From: Brugia malayi
Taxonomy: Eukaryota > Nematoda > Chromadorea > Rhabditida > Onchocercidae
Assembly (NCBI RefSeq): GCF_000002995.4
Contig: NW_025062477.1
Span: 7,660,649-7,724,648, forward strand
DNA: 64,000 nucleotides
Direction of reading: 5' to 3'
The notes under the pieces: model-generated
What the model saw: the letters and a program-made list of their open reading frames with translations, nothing else
Told to the model about the DNA's origin: nothing
Database searches by the model: none
Translations under genes and position numbers: made by a program
Shown here: in pieces, positions 14,215 through 27,329 of the stretch
Numbering within the stretch: position 1 is the stretch's first letter
How the letters are laid out: each line of letters begins with the position of its first letter

Positions 14215-17200
14215 CTAAAAATTTTAAATTATTCCAATTAAATTCCAAAGTATTCCAAAGAAAAAAAATCTTCTGTTTCATTTCTGATAAGCCATTGCAT
14301 TTATATTCATTTAATTCATCATTCGAATTAACTTCCCAAATATTTATTGAACATTACTAACGGGTGTGACATGGACTATCACATATATTAGTAATAAGCT
14401 GCCTGAAGTATTATTTTGCAATATGAATTACCACCCATTATCCTAGAGAAAAATTTGTATATCCAAATGAGAATTTCTTCGTAAGATCAAATAAATTGCT
14501 TCCTTTCAAGTGGTCAGTTGGAAAACCTAAGTATTCATAATTTATCTAGTAGATTGACTTAACTGGTGGAAAAAATTCTTTGAAAACCATTCTCTTTCTT
14601 AAAACACAAATGCGACACAATTATACCGCCAACAGTGAAATTCAAAATTAATGCTTCACAAAGATTTATTGTGTATGCAAATAGGTAGTTTGTATCGGTT
14701 GAATTAGCTTACAATCACGTCTGGTTATTAATTTAAAAACTGCAGTTGATACATGGGGAAGTATTATAAATAATATTAAAGTGTACATCCTGAAATTTTC
14801 AACCGATATCGAAATAAAAGTCCTATTATCATGTATTAACAGGAATAACTTGACTATTCCTCACTAGGAATGGTTATAATTTTTCAATTTGTGACCATTT
14901 CCAGCAATTACTGGACTGATCTGTCCATATTACATTAAAGCAGAAAGCTAACACTAGCTGAGATAGCGAGTATAAGTGATAAATATCCCCACTATTAAAA
15001 GACTTATATTTAATAGCGGACTTTAACCAAAAAAAAAAAACAAACTGTTCCTCATAAATGTTATTAAAATAAACTACTTCGAATTACATTTCTTCCCAAA
15101 CAAATTTTGGCTGCTTCATATGTTAAGCTTAATAAAAAAAATTCAAAAAAATGTTTTTTGAAACGCTGTTTACTTTAATTATAGACACTTTAATTATTAT
15201 TTTTTTCTGAAAATTCTCTCTCTTTCTATTTCTCCAATTATTCTAAAGAATAAAATTGAAATAAATCACTAAAGTTTTTTTTAATAAGTCTGAATGATCA
15301 GGAATCACACATGTTATAACATTAATAAACTGATAATGTTTGCATCAAAATTCAAATTACTCTTTTTTTTTTCAAACACATCTCAAATCATATGATTCTT
15401 GATCAAATCTTAACACTTCTGCTTGCTTTGTTATATTAATTAATGAAGTATAATTAGTTGACAATAAGCTTTGCGACGATTTTTATGATACATAGACAAA
15501 TATATCGATGCAAAAGAAAACTGCTAATCAGACTAGAAATAGTAAATAATTCATGAGATAATTATGTCATCCACATACTTAATGTAAGCAATTGTCTTAT
15601 GTAAGCAATTATTATATCAGCTGATTACATAAATCAAACTGATAAATGTTCCTTATTAATTTTAAAGGTTAGATAGACTGAAATACTAAGAATAACACAA
15701 TCTCTTACCACCCATTCATTCATCCCGGAATGCCGAACAACTGATAACGCTTCAAACTTCAAACGATGAATAGAATTTCAGTAACTGAAATAATTCTTGC
15801 CGCAAAACTTTAGAAGAAAATTTTATCATTTTTATATTAAGGTCAATATGTATTTAATTGTGAACCTAAATCCACAATTTTCTGCTATGGCCAGAGAATT
15901 AGAATCAATGGTTATATCAGATATCAAAGTTTTCACTACATAACAGCTAACATTTAAACAACTTCATACCATTTACGATAGTTAATATCACTATTATTAG
16001 TTAAATATGTTTTAAAAGTATAAAGTTAATACTGACAATTCCTTTTTCGTAAGCAAGATAAAATTCTAAGACCACAAAGAAGTTATAAAATTAATATATC
16101 TTCCTTTTACTCAATGTCTTCAAAGTTTTCTTTTTCACTCGTTCTAGACATTTAATTTCCGATTCAATTCGTCGAATATCAAAGAATATTAGGTATGTTT
16201 GAGTAATTATTATGATTATCAACAATGTAAGACTTACTAGAGAATTAACGTAATAATTCGAAAAATAGAAATAAAAGACAAAATTAGTAATGTAAGAGAA
16301 TAATAAATAAAAACAATAACAATAGTAATAATATATCATTAATCATAACACAACGCACCGAGATAACTATCAATTTTTAAAATCTTTATGTTCTTGCTTT
16401 ACATGAAAGATTTTTCAGAAAAGGAAAGGTGAGAGAGAGAGAGGAGAAGAAATACACAGAAGAATATCTTTTATCAGTTGAGAACTGAAATAATAATAAG
16501 TAAAAAGTGAAGTAGCCGGAAAATATTTATAAGCCGAAAGTGTTAACTGATATGCATGCACATAATATGTTTTGAAGTTTTCAAGAAAAAAATCACTGAT
16601 TGTAAATGAAGGGCGAATATTGGGACATTTCTGCAAAATTCGTGTATTTTAATGTCACTGAACTGATGAAATCAAGTGTTAAATGATATTAAATGTGTAG
16701 TGATAAGTTAAATACTATTTTATTTTTTATTTTAATATAGGTTCAAAGTTGAACTAAATGGATAGCACATATTTGTTGATAAGAAAGATATAATTGACAA
16801 CAGTAATTTTAATCATAAATAATTGAATGAAAGAATAAACTACGATTTCATGGTTTTGCATAGCTATGTAATTTAGTGCATATATGATTGGTGAATTGTG
16901 ATCATTTTATTTTTTTCTTTCTTGAAACTGTAATCTTTTGAAGTAAATTTCAGTTCGTGATCTGACTTAGAACAGGTAAAACAATAATGTTAGATATGGG
17001 TAGCGATTTGTTGCAGATCGAACTGAGTCTTAACAACCGATTGATATATTTAAGATAATTATGCATTTTCGTTGGATCGATTCTCTGGAATTGGTTTCGA
17101 AATAATATAGAAAAAGATCTTGAGAAAAAAAAGAGGAAGGAAAAAAAGAAAGAGTATGAAAAGATCACGCTTTTTCTGCAGTAAAAAGGTTAGCAATAGC

Positions 17201-17319
17201 ATTTTATGTTTTTGCTGGGACGCGTATTGTCTGAAGTAGAATTCTTTTGCATAACGTGTTATCCCACTTTGCTTCATTTAGCGCTACTTTAATTTGACTC
17301 AATTTTCAATTTCTTCCAG
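14215..17319. other. No gene seen
   Basis: AT-rich sequence with only short, low-information open frames on both strands. A purine-rich patch occurs near 16,425-16,450. I see no exon chain, RNA gene or repeat array. Confidence 0.55.
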
Positions 17320-17501
17320 GAAAAACAGGTGATAGCAACAGATGTGTGAGTATAATGGATAAACCTTGAGTACAACCCGAAAAACATTACTGACGAAGGA
17401 GAGATGACAGAACTGAGGCAGATTTGCGTGCCTTCTTAAAGGAGATGACCTCTACATTTGTTACAAAGGAGACAATTGATGACAGACACCCAGAAAAGTG
17501 A
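17320..17501 (+). pseudogene. Decayed exon fragments, family unknown
   Basis: After a good acceptor (TTCTTCCAG) a short block, EKQVIATDV, runs 17,320-17,345 to a GTGAGT donor. From about 17,362 a frame reading KNITDEGE continues only after a frame change. It then reads DDRTEADLRAFLKEM and STFVTKETIDDRHPEK, and stops at 17,499-17,501. The residue mix is clearly protein-like, but the frame break and lack of neighbours suggest a relic. It may belong with the block at 18,757-19,037. Confidence 0.4.
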
Positions 17502-17956
17502 AATAGTCTTTTTTTTTAAAGTGAAAAATAGTCCTTGCTAGCATTTTGGAAAGAAGGGTTTAACGATGGAAAAGCAAAGCCTTTTTAACAGCTGTTTCAT
17601 CAGTTAATTATAAATTTCATGAAATTCCATCCTCAAAATAATTGATTTGGTGCTAGATGGGGCACACTAGACATTCTAACTACTCCACAGCTTCAAGACC
17701 AACCAATAAGTCTTTTGACCTTAACACTATACTGGTTATTATTATGTAATTCATTCAGAGTTAAATTCCATTTTTTATTTTTCAAATTCAATATTGCTTA
17801 TTGCGTAAATTTTCCTTGCACAATTTCTTCCTTAATGTTTTATGTTTATGGCATTTACACTTCATTTTTAATCATACAATCACCATCTAACATATCATCT
17901 TGGCAAATAGCTTAGTGATGAGATATTAAGGTCAAACAATTAAACCTAGACTTACC

Positions 17957-18067
17957 TTAGAAATATTCTCGAAAAGAAGCGAATTTTGCAGCTATTTCGT
18001 CCATCCTATTCCATCCAAAAATCCTTCTACCAACATATTCTATCGTTTTCCGGTTGCCCGTTTGTGA
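17957..18067 (-). pseudogene. Isolated exon ending in a stop at a consensus donor
   Basis: An acceptor TATTTGCAG opens a 36-residue frame (SQTGNRKTIEYVGRRIFGW, then MDEIAAKFASFREYF) closed by TAA at 17,957-17,959. The bases TAAG are followed at once by GTAAGT, a perfect donor, so the stop sits where an exon should end. It may be a terminal exon, but the donor suggests an internal exon that acquired a stop. No upstream partner exon is evident. Confidence 0.4.
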
Positions 18068-18756
18068 CTGCAAATAAGTCCGACTAATAAGAATTACTTG
18101 GAGACACTTTAAATGATTGGCGCTAATTAGACATTTCAATGAATTTTCTGATAAAATTTATGAACGTACGTAAGAACGCTGTTCTTCCTAGACATCAACA
18201 TTCGAAATAGACTGAAGAAAAGATCTGAACAGCTATCAGATTTGTTCGTCAGATTATTTTTGGTTAGCTATGATTCTTGATATGTTGGCAATGTTACCAT
18301 AAATTAGATTACACATGATACTAACTTTTTGCAGGAAGATATTTTACCTTTCAGAAATCCCTGCAAACCATGGAAAACTTTCTAAAGCATTTAGACATTA
18401 GTGCTGGAGAAGAATAATTCAAGTTGTTAAGAACTAGTGCTGCAGCAATATGCAACTGTCATTGATGAGTTTGCAACACTTATTATAATTATTATTATAG
18501 AATAAGGTTACAGCAGTGCATCTAAGTCATATAACGAACTAGAAAGCAAAAATTGTTTAGTTTTAGTAAAAATGGAGCTGAACAAATTCTTTAAAATATT
18601 TTTATTTCAGACATCAATTCTTCAAATATCTCACATCCACAATTCAACACTCTTCTTTCCTGTTATCTTAGAAATACTCCACAAATCTTCTCATTCTAAT
18701 CTATTGACATACCTTTGCTAAGATCTTATAAAAATTGAGCGGTTCATGTAATTTAG

Positions 18757-19037
18757 AATGTAATTTTGAAGATAGATCATTCATTGACAACTCAAAGCTT
18801 TCCGTGACCTCTCGCAAAGACAATAGTTCATGCGGCAGTAATATGACCCAGTGTTCGTCAGATTATTTCTGGTCTATTATACGAAATATGCGTGATAAAA
18901 TGAGCTCGACAAGATGAGCACAGCCAACACAGTACACGGAAATAACTACGCTTACGTCTCGCATTCGTGATGACTTTTCCGAACGCTCCTCAGAGCAACT
19001 TGAACATCAACCCGGTGAAAGCCATCAGTGTTATTGA
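18757..19037 (+). pseudogene. Interrupted terminal-exon-like frame
   Basis: An acceptor ATTTAG precedes a frame of normal composition (CNFEDRSFIDNSKLSVTSRK, later CSSDYFWSIIRNMRDKMSS). It is cut by TGA at 18,915-18,917 and then continues in the same frame as TEITTLTSRIRDDF and ERSSEQLEHQPGESHQCY to a final TGA at 19,035-19,037. One nonsense change in an otherwise continuous frame of about 93 codons fits a recent relic of a protein tail. If the first stop is genuine, this could instead be a true last exon ending MSSTR. I do not recognise the family. Confidence 0.45.
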
Positions 19038-19548
19038 ACGAGACAGGCATTTTTTGTTATCACTTATCAGTACTGGCTGTGACTTGACTCTCCTTTCCTT
19101 TCTCTCCTTATCTCTCAACATATCATTTTCCTTCTAGCCATAGATACCACAAGAAAAACAGTACTGTTTAACAAATTCCTTACCTTTTTTCGCTTTGTGA
19201 GATATCTTTCCTCTTTTGGTCTTCGATGACAGTATTTGATAAGATTTTTGCTAATCTTTTGACTATCAGTTCATATGAATGTTACATGACAGCATACGTT
19301 GTTTATACCTTACCGTTTACCTTTCTCGATTTTTCCATACTCGAAATGACCTTAGTATTTTAAAATTTCAGGAAGCCTTCCATGTCTTTTTTCCAGTTTC
19401 TAATTAGATGATGAATTATTGAGGTAGGTACTGCTGATCCGTACGACCTTAACCAAGTCGTTGGTCTTTCTTGTTCCCATGAAAACTTTACCACGAGATT
19501 TCTTGTCCCAAGAGTTTAACGAATTTCAAAAACTTGTAGATATAAAAG

Positions 19549-22500
19549 ATGTCATCTTTTCTCGCTGTACCACTGAAACATACGAACGAGGTGGACTTGG
19601 TAAAACCTTTAATGAATTATGTCGAGAATATTTATTTGGCATCAAGTGAATTAAGCTCAGAAATCAGAGAAGCGATGCAAGAACTGAACAAGATGCGAAA
19701 CAAAGCTTGCAACCAACCTTTGGATAAACATCAAAATGCTCTGGATGTCCTGACTAGGTATGTATCGAGCTTCGTCATCAGTGTTCTTTCTGCGTGATTT
19801 CGGATAACTCAAAATTTGCAACTCGAATATTTATAGATATTACGATCAGTTGGTGGCCATCGAAAACAAAATACCAATCACTGCCACTCAAAATCCTATC
19901 AGCTTTAAGTGGAAGGATGCCTTTGATAAAGGTTCACTCTTTTTCGGCCGAGCTTCACTGAGTATGTTTATGTAAATTTTATATTTTCTTATTACACCTT
20001 CAAACCGCTGGGATGAATAATATTAAGATGATTTCTATTTTTTTAGTTGGACACGATGATACACTTATTAAAATTAACTTTATATGTTTAAAGCAATTAA
20101 AGCAGCTTTAATTCAACTAATTTGGTATGAATTATATAGTTCGATTTTCAGCCTTAAGTGATGGCGCATTTGAAAGAGTTGCTGTTTTATTCAATTGTGG
20201 CGCTCTGATGTCTTCAATTGCTGCTTCTCAATCAATGCGTACCGACGAAGAACTCAAAATAGCAGCAAAATTTTTTCAACAATCAGCTGGTGTCTTTGCA
20301 CATCTGAAGGATACGATCCTAGGGATTGTACAACAAGTTCGACGTTTTGCAATTTTTTGAAGTTGAATCCATCAGGATTGTTATTTTATATAGTGTATTA
20401 TTTCTTTTGGTGGTCAATCCATCTTTGATCTTATTAACTTGAGCTATACGATATAAATCTATACATTGACTAAAATCTTGGTCTGCGTTGATTTTTATGT
20501 TCTTATTAGCACTATTTTTTTATTGTCATATATTTAAATCATTTGAAGCGTTAAAAGAGCATCAATAATAACTTTGTCTGACGAGTGGAGATCAGTTGCA
20601 TACAATGCTTTAGTGAGCTAATTCAGTTGATATTGTCATTTTCGAAATACCTGCAAAGAAGACTTTCGTGAACTGCTAATATTACAATCCCTTTTTAGGA
20701 ACCAACTCCGGATCTTATGCCTGACACATTGTCAGTACTTTCAGCAGTTATGCTAGCTCAAGCGCAGGAAGCTATCTATATTAAAGCTGAAAAAGGTTCG
20801 TTCCGCGCATGCAAAATGAATGAGTAAATGGAAATGATCGAGTAGAAGAGATTATTAGTATTTCTCATTTATTTATGATGCAGTTCTTTTTCTTAAGGAA
20901 TCGAATACTTCAGATAAAATGAAACCACTTGCATTGATGAAATTAGCAGCACAGTGCGCGGAATATTATCAGGAAGCCCAAAAGCAACTGCAAAGAGATG
21001 CCGTGAGAGGTTTATTTGACAAGGTTGTTATTGCTTTATATCTTATTTGCTTCACTCTGATTGAATTTGTTCAACATTATATAATAATTTGGCAGTGTTG
21101 CTCGTGCATAATTTTTTTTTTGAGGGGTTAGATTTTTCCACTTATTATGTGCTATTTTTTAAAATAATTGTATTCATCGATACCTGTGTTAAAGCTTTTA
21201 TACTTTCTTATATGCTTCTATTTTTACATATCAACATCACAGGACTGGACAAACACCGTAAAAGGCAAAGCTTTGGGACTTTCAGCGCTCGCTCAATATC
21301 ATAAAGCAGTGGACAATGCAGATTCGAAGAACATAGGTCTGTTATTAAGTTTGCATTTAGGAAAAATATATATTTCTTTATTGAAACGGTATTTCGGAAA
21401 TTTGTTCATATCCTCTGATGCTTAAACTCAATGAATAATGCAGCTGTTATTGTTAGCATCTTTGTTTTTCTACGTGGAATATCCGCATAATGCCTTTTAA
21501 CAATTTGTTCCTTCTTGGTGATTTTCTGTAAATCTGTCTGGTACCGTATTTTTGATTTGGATCATAGAAAGAGTTTGTACTTTTAAAAAGACTTTGAAAT
21601 TCCAGGTGAACAACTAAGTCGATTAATCGAATCACAATCTCTCATGCAGCAGGCAATTAGTTACATGCCTCACGAAACATTTAATATTCAATATGCTGCT
21701 ATTGAAAAAGCATATACATCAGCTAAAAAGGATAATGACTTTATTGTAATTTTTCAATAATTTCTTCACTTTTTAAAGTTCCAAATTTCTTTGAACGGTC
21801 ATTGATGGGTTTCTTTTTCTTTTTTTTTTTTTTTTTTTTTGCGTTTTTTATCTGAGAAATTTAGTGCTTCAGTGATTGTGAGACAGGGAATGGTTTAAGT
21901 AAGGGGTAAACAAATATTTCAAGTCAAATAAGATGTTAGTAATTTTATTAGCTGCATATATCTTTGCATTAATTCGAATGTCAACCGAAAAAAAAAAAAA
22001 AAAAAAAAACATAGCAGAAAGAAACTTTTAGTTCTCCACCTAGCTGTTTTATTTCTAGTATCACGAGAGAATCGCAGATTTCCGAAGTTTGCCACATTTA
22101 CCTAAAGCTGCGGTTGCTAAAATTGTGCCGATTACTTTCCCAATAACACCGAGATTTAAAGGTATGGCCATACTCGTATTTATACGAGCCATATCACTTA
22201 TTTATCTTTCCATTTTGTTTTGCAATTTCTATTTTACGAAAGGAAATATGAATGATTTTGATACAGTAAATTATTGGTTAAAATGTTACCAATATAAAAT
22301 AAGTACTCAAATGTAGAATTTTTAAAACCACCATAGTTCTTTTCACTTTTTTTCATCTGCTACTTATTCCATATTAATTCTGGGAATCTTCTTATTGCAG
22401 ATATGTTCTCAAGCCTTGTACCTGTTCAAGTACATCAAGCTACGGCTTCGTTTGATGCTCGAAAATCGGAAGTTATCAATGTAGAAACTGGACGTTTACG

Positions 22501-25500
22501 TGAACATACTCAAATAATGAATGGGTAAATTAATTTTGAAGTTTTTACTTCAGTTTGAGCCCTTGGAAATGTAGAGGGAATGAGGAGAGAAATCTAAGAG
22601 CCGTATATATTTTTATGAATGATTGGTAGTAACTATTTAGGGCTCAGCATTTCTTCGATCTTTAACTGGTTATGTATTATTATTTGATTCATTATAGAAT
22701 ATTAGCATCTCTAAATTTGCCTGCTGCCTTGGATGACGTGACAAATCAAGAAGTATTACCAGAATCTATCCGACAAAAATCTTCTAAAGTTAAGTCTCAA
22801 GGTGGAATTGATGCCCTAACAAGTCTTATTGCTGATCTACCAAATATTCACAAAAGAAATGAGGAAATCTTGGATGAAGTGAGTTTTTCAAATCCATATA
22901 ATGTCAATTTTCATATACTCCATTTGTTTAGCGCTAAATTTCAGATCTTTTTCTTAAGCTGTAACATAGTGTATCTTATCCTTTATTCACTTATGTTTTT
23001 AAAATTGTTTTTCTTTTTTTGTTTGTTGAGAAAAATGAGTTTTTTTAGACTTTGAGACTATTAAATGAAGAAAAGGGAAATGACGATCGTTTGCGTTCAC
23101 AATTCAAAGATAAGTGGACACGTATGACTTCTGACCAACTTACGGCTCCACTTCACCAAGAATGTGGTAAATATCGCGGCATTCTTCATGCAGCTTCAAA
23201 TGCGGACGAAACGGTCAAGCAGAAACTGGAAGAAAATAGAGAAGGAATCAAGTTGCTCAGTAGAACCGAACCTGAATTAAAATAAGTCGTCCTGTGTTTT
23301 ACGCTTTTTGAAACTAAAAGGAATATTATAATGAACAGAAGGCTTGATCTACTGTTAGATTTATAGATATAAATTTGATTAAAAATAACTGAAAATTACA
23401 GGAATATATATTAGCACTATGATCTAGTAACAATATAAATTACTTTATGCAATAGGTTTTACAGCAGCAATACCGGGTCTCGATTCTTCAAGTGCTAACA
23501 AGAATTCAGAAGCTGTGATAAAACTCAGAAATTTAATGGATGTTATACAAGAAATCAAGGTAGAGTACGAAATTCAGTGTTTCTTAATCTTTATTGTAAT
23601 GATGGATTATCAAAATGGAATATTCTGCTTCATAACTTTCATCATAGCAAATTTGTGCAATCTTGATTTGCTTTGGTAGCTCATATTTGTTTGTTTTTCT
23701 ATTTCTATAGCCCCTATATAATGATATTAAGAGAATTAGAAATTTCTAAATTCTTACAAATTCTTACAATTAACTTACTTTAGATTGGACGAGAGAAGTT
23801 AGAAAAAGAATTCACGAATGTTCATTGTGATATGAGCTCTATTTTTCTGAAAGCACTAGCTGACAACCAAGTTATCAATGAAGAAGAAATTTCTGTTACC
23901 AAAATTAGAGAAATATATGGCCCGTTAAAGGCTAAAGTAAACGAAACTATTAAGAAACAGGAGGAGTGTTTGGCGCAAGTGGAGGTAGGTAATCACCGGT
24001 ATTATTAAACTCTTAGGCATCATTTCTGATAGTTTTTGTTAGGACTGATTTTTACATATCCTAACTATATTTATTTTATTTGACTTATTCTCGTTATTTA
24101 AATTAGTCTTTCTTTTTTTGTATCAAGTCTTCTTTTTAGATATGGAATAAAAAATTCTGTTCAGAAAAGGCATCCAGCCAAGGTGCTGTTGAGCGTGAAC
24201 GGATTTTGAAAATATTGGCCAATGGACATGATAAATTTTTGGAGATTAAGTCGAATTTGGATGAAGGAACAAAGGTAAGATGTAATCAACATTTGAGGCT
24301 TCTTGTCATACGCTGCCATTACTAGTAAGTAATGGAATTACTTAATATTGCTTTTCTTAGTTTTGAAAAAATATATTTACTTTCAGTTTTATAATGATTT
24401 GACTCCTCTACTATTGCGATTACAACAAAAAGTGTCTGATTTCTGTTTCGCGCGGCAAACCGAAAAAGAAGATCTGATGAAGCAGTTACAACAAAATATT
24501 GTTTCTGGTTAGAATGAATGAAATATGAATGAGAAGAAATGTTATAATAAGGACTGTAAAAAATGCACTTAAGTAATAAAGGAGTTTTGCAGATAGTAAA
24601 TGATTTTGCTTAGTTTATATATGTAGATGATAAGGATTTTTATTCAGAGCCACTTATTTCTTCAAATGATAATTCAGGTTCTTCAAATGGTAGTGCACCT
24701 CCTCGACCTCCACCACCAAAAGCTCCATCAACTGCATTATCAAATAATCCATTCGATATAGAAGCGCCAATTCCACCTCCACGTAATGTTAATAGTCTTC
24801 AAGGTACCAGTTCAGCTTTATTTTCTTTTTTTAAATTATTGGCTCATCTTCATGCTTTAAAATTTTATACATAATGATGGGTTCTGTATTTTAAATCTCG
24901 AAAGTAATGCATGGGTGTCCGATGATCATATTGACTTATTTGTATAATTTTAATATTTTGTATATTTCCCTCTCTGTTTCACTACTAGTATATTCATAAC
25001 GCTTTGATCTTAACTTTTTATTTTAATTTCGCAAAAATAATAAAATTGACTGTAACTACTAAAGAATGATACAATTTTAGGCCTAAATTTATCAGTTTCA
25101 GTTACGTAAGGATGGGAAATATTTTCTGTTCATAAAGACAGGAAGGCGTTCTCATGAGGGTAACACTGGTGAAATAGAATTCATTCAGTTTAGTTCTCTT
25201 AAGTTTCTTATCTTCATATGAATGAAGAAATTCTTAAAAATCCTTCCTAAATTATTTTCATTATATATATATATATATAGAATTTTAGCAAGTTTTAGTA
25301 AATGTTGTGATATGTGGAAAGGATAAATTTCGGGTTATATAGAGAAGTAAGTGATTTTAAATACAGAACCCAAGATTATGCATAAAATTATTTATGACTT
25401 TTGCATGTATATGTTTTACAGCAACACAAACACCACCTATATCATCTCAGAATGCGAACTATCAACCGCAGTTATGCAATCCTCAGCAACAGCAACCGTT

Positions 25501-26250
25501 TACACCCTATGGTAATGAAATAAATTACGATTATAATATAAGAAACTTTTTCATTTTCTTCAGTTCCGCATATCTTACAGAATGTGATTATAGGAATCGG
25601 CTTTAACAATTTTGTGATGGTCATATTCATTTTTAACATTGTCTACAAGCATTGACTAAATTGTTGTAACAATATTGATTTTTCAAGCTGAAAAAAGCTT
25701 GAATTATTTTAACATAATTTTAGGTCAGGCACCATGTGGATATCCGTCTCAGCAAGCGCCTTATCTTTTGCAGCCCCAATTTAATCAAAATTACACAACA
25801 CCATATCCAGTTGCATATCCTGGGACATATCCTGGGGCCTTCAATCCTCCTGTGCATGGTAATTCCGCATTTTAAATTATTCCTTGAAAAACATGCTGAA
25901 AACGAATCTTTTTGTCTACTGAGTATTCTGCTTGGAGAGGAAAGTTTCGATCATAAAATACTAAATTGAGTACCTTAATTTTAATTTTTGTCATACATTC
26001 GAGATCTTGTGTTTTTCCTATTCAAAAGACTTCTTTTGGATAATGACTCCTTATATATTATAAATATATATATTCAGCAGCAATAAATTCCCATTAACTA
26101 AAGAAGTCTTTCCCAGTGGTTAAGATTTCCACGTATAATAAAACATGGAAGTCACTATTTCTTCCAGTATGTTTTGCAGCATATGGTCAGTTTTCTCCAT
26201 CAACAATGTCTCCACAGTGGGGTAATCTGCCATCATCAACTCCACAGTGA
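19549..26250 (+). CDS. alx-1: ALIX/PDCD6IP homologue, BRO1-V domain ESCRT adaptor
   Basis: ALIX proteins bind ESCRT-III through the BRO1 domain and act in multivesicular-body sorting and endocytic recycling. Exons: 19549-19757, 19837-19961, 20152-20336, 20699-20795, 20884-21023, 21243-21336, 21606-21745, 22059-22161, 22401-22524, 22698-22878, 23049-23282, 23456 (or 23465)-23559, 23784-23984, 24140-24274, 24387-24507, 24627-24803, 25422-25511, 25724-25858, 26180-26250. The start [17 protein letters not shown] parallels other ALIX amino termini. BRO1 spans about residues 1-360 ([42 protein letters not shown]). The V domain spans about 361-728 ([22 protein letters not shown]). A Pro/Gln-rich tail follows to about 885, close to the human length of 868. 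The tail has [10 protein letters not shown] and an NPF motif. Phases close at every junction except exon 11/12, where TAA stands at the expected donor; the gene may splice unusually there. Confidence 0.9.
23283..23285 (+). other. alx-1: In-frame TAA at the end of alx-1 exon 11
   Basis: Exon 11 reads through the conserved [10 protein letters not shown] and then meets TAA, followed directly by GTCGTC. The only GT at this border lies after the stop, so a canonical donor would keep the stop in the mRNA. Exon 12 needs one carried-over base, which no local GT supplies. An upstream GTAGAA donor at 23,260 has the right phase and would skip about seven conserved residues. Confidence 0.7.
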
Positions 26251-26266
26251 ATCAGTTCACGTTCTG

Positions 26267-26272
26267 AATAAA
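26267..26272 (+). terminator. alx-1: AATAAA polyadenylation signal of alx-1
   Basis: AATAAA lies 16 nt after the TGA stop and is followed by a long T run. It fits a very short 3' UTR. Assignment rests on position and hexamer only. Confidence 0.6.
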
Positions 26273-26279
26273 CTGTTTT

Positions 26280-27329
26280 TTTTTTTTTTGAAAGCTTGTA
26301 TCACAGCTTTAATATCACTGCTTAATGGTCATCACGAAGACTGTTTGGTTACTGTGACGCTTTTCCTACTAAGCTCTCAATTTACTTGATTAAAGAGAGA
26401 TTCTTCTTTCAGGCGAGAAGAATTAAATTGCAGTAAAAATTTCTCACTTTCATAAGTAATGAAAATTAGAAGTTCCTTTTAGCATTATCGAAAAAGAAAA
26501 TTGTCGTAGGAGATAATCTGTAATTGGGATAATCTGCGTTTAGTACACTTTGATACAACTATAGTGGAATACTTTTCATCTCTTCATTTGTTTATTATTA
26601 TAGTACTAATTTCAAAAATTCCCCCCGTACAATTCCCTACGTCTTAATATAAACTGGTATTTGGGAATCGTTTCTAATCCAGTGCCATTTGGTCTCATTT
26701 TGTATATCCTTGTCAACCTTTCCAAAAGATTGACAAAATTATTTTCAGAAGAAATTCTTCTGAATTCCACTTAATTAATTATCATTGATATCTAATTTTC
26801 TGTGTTGTTGCAAGGAACAATGATTATTAAGAGTGATTGTGGATTTCTCTATATAGCCAATGTTTCTTGCAATTTTTAATGATTGCGTTACAAGATTTTG
26901 GAAACCTGCTGCTGATCTGCTACTTCACTTCAGGATGTGCTATGTATTTTCTATTTTCTAGAACATATGTTTCCGAATTTTTCACCATGTGGAAATAATA
27001 TTTAACTTGACATATACTGTAATCAGTGGATAGAAACTAAATTGTCGATTAAATCGAATTTGTACTTCACTCTTCGAGGATTCGTCGGCTCTCATCGAAA
27101 TTTTCATTCCTTTTTCAGTTTTTGTATGGTTAATATGTCATTTCGTAGATTTATTCTTTTCCCATGTCAACATCATCCTAACAATGAGTGGTTTTTGTAG
27201 AGAGATGAGAATGTCATACTAAATGATAGGCGAAATGACTTACGTAAGGATTATGTTCCTATCATGAAACAAACAGGTGTGATTATTACATGTTGCGTCC
27301 GCTTACAAATGCAATAAAAAAGGAAAAGT
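26280..27329. other. Intergenic, no gene seen
   Basis: AT-rich spacer between alx-1 and the GC-rich island. Short frames only, with no supported exon. Confidence 0.5.

Noticed and set aside
19461..19649. 62-codon frame overlapping the alx-1 start
   Set aside because: Out of frame with the BRO1 exon and lacking an ATG at its beginning; the real start is at 19,549.
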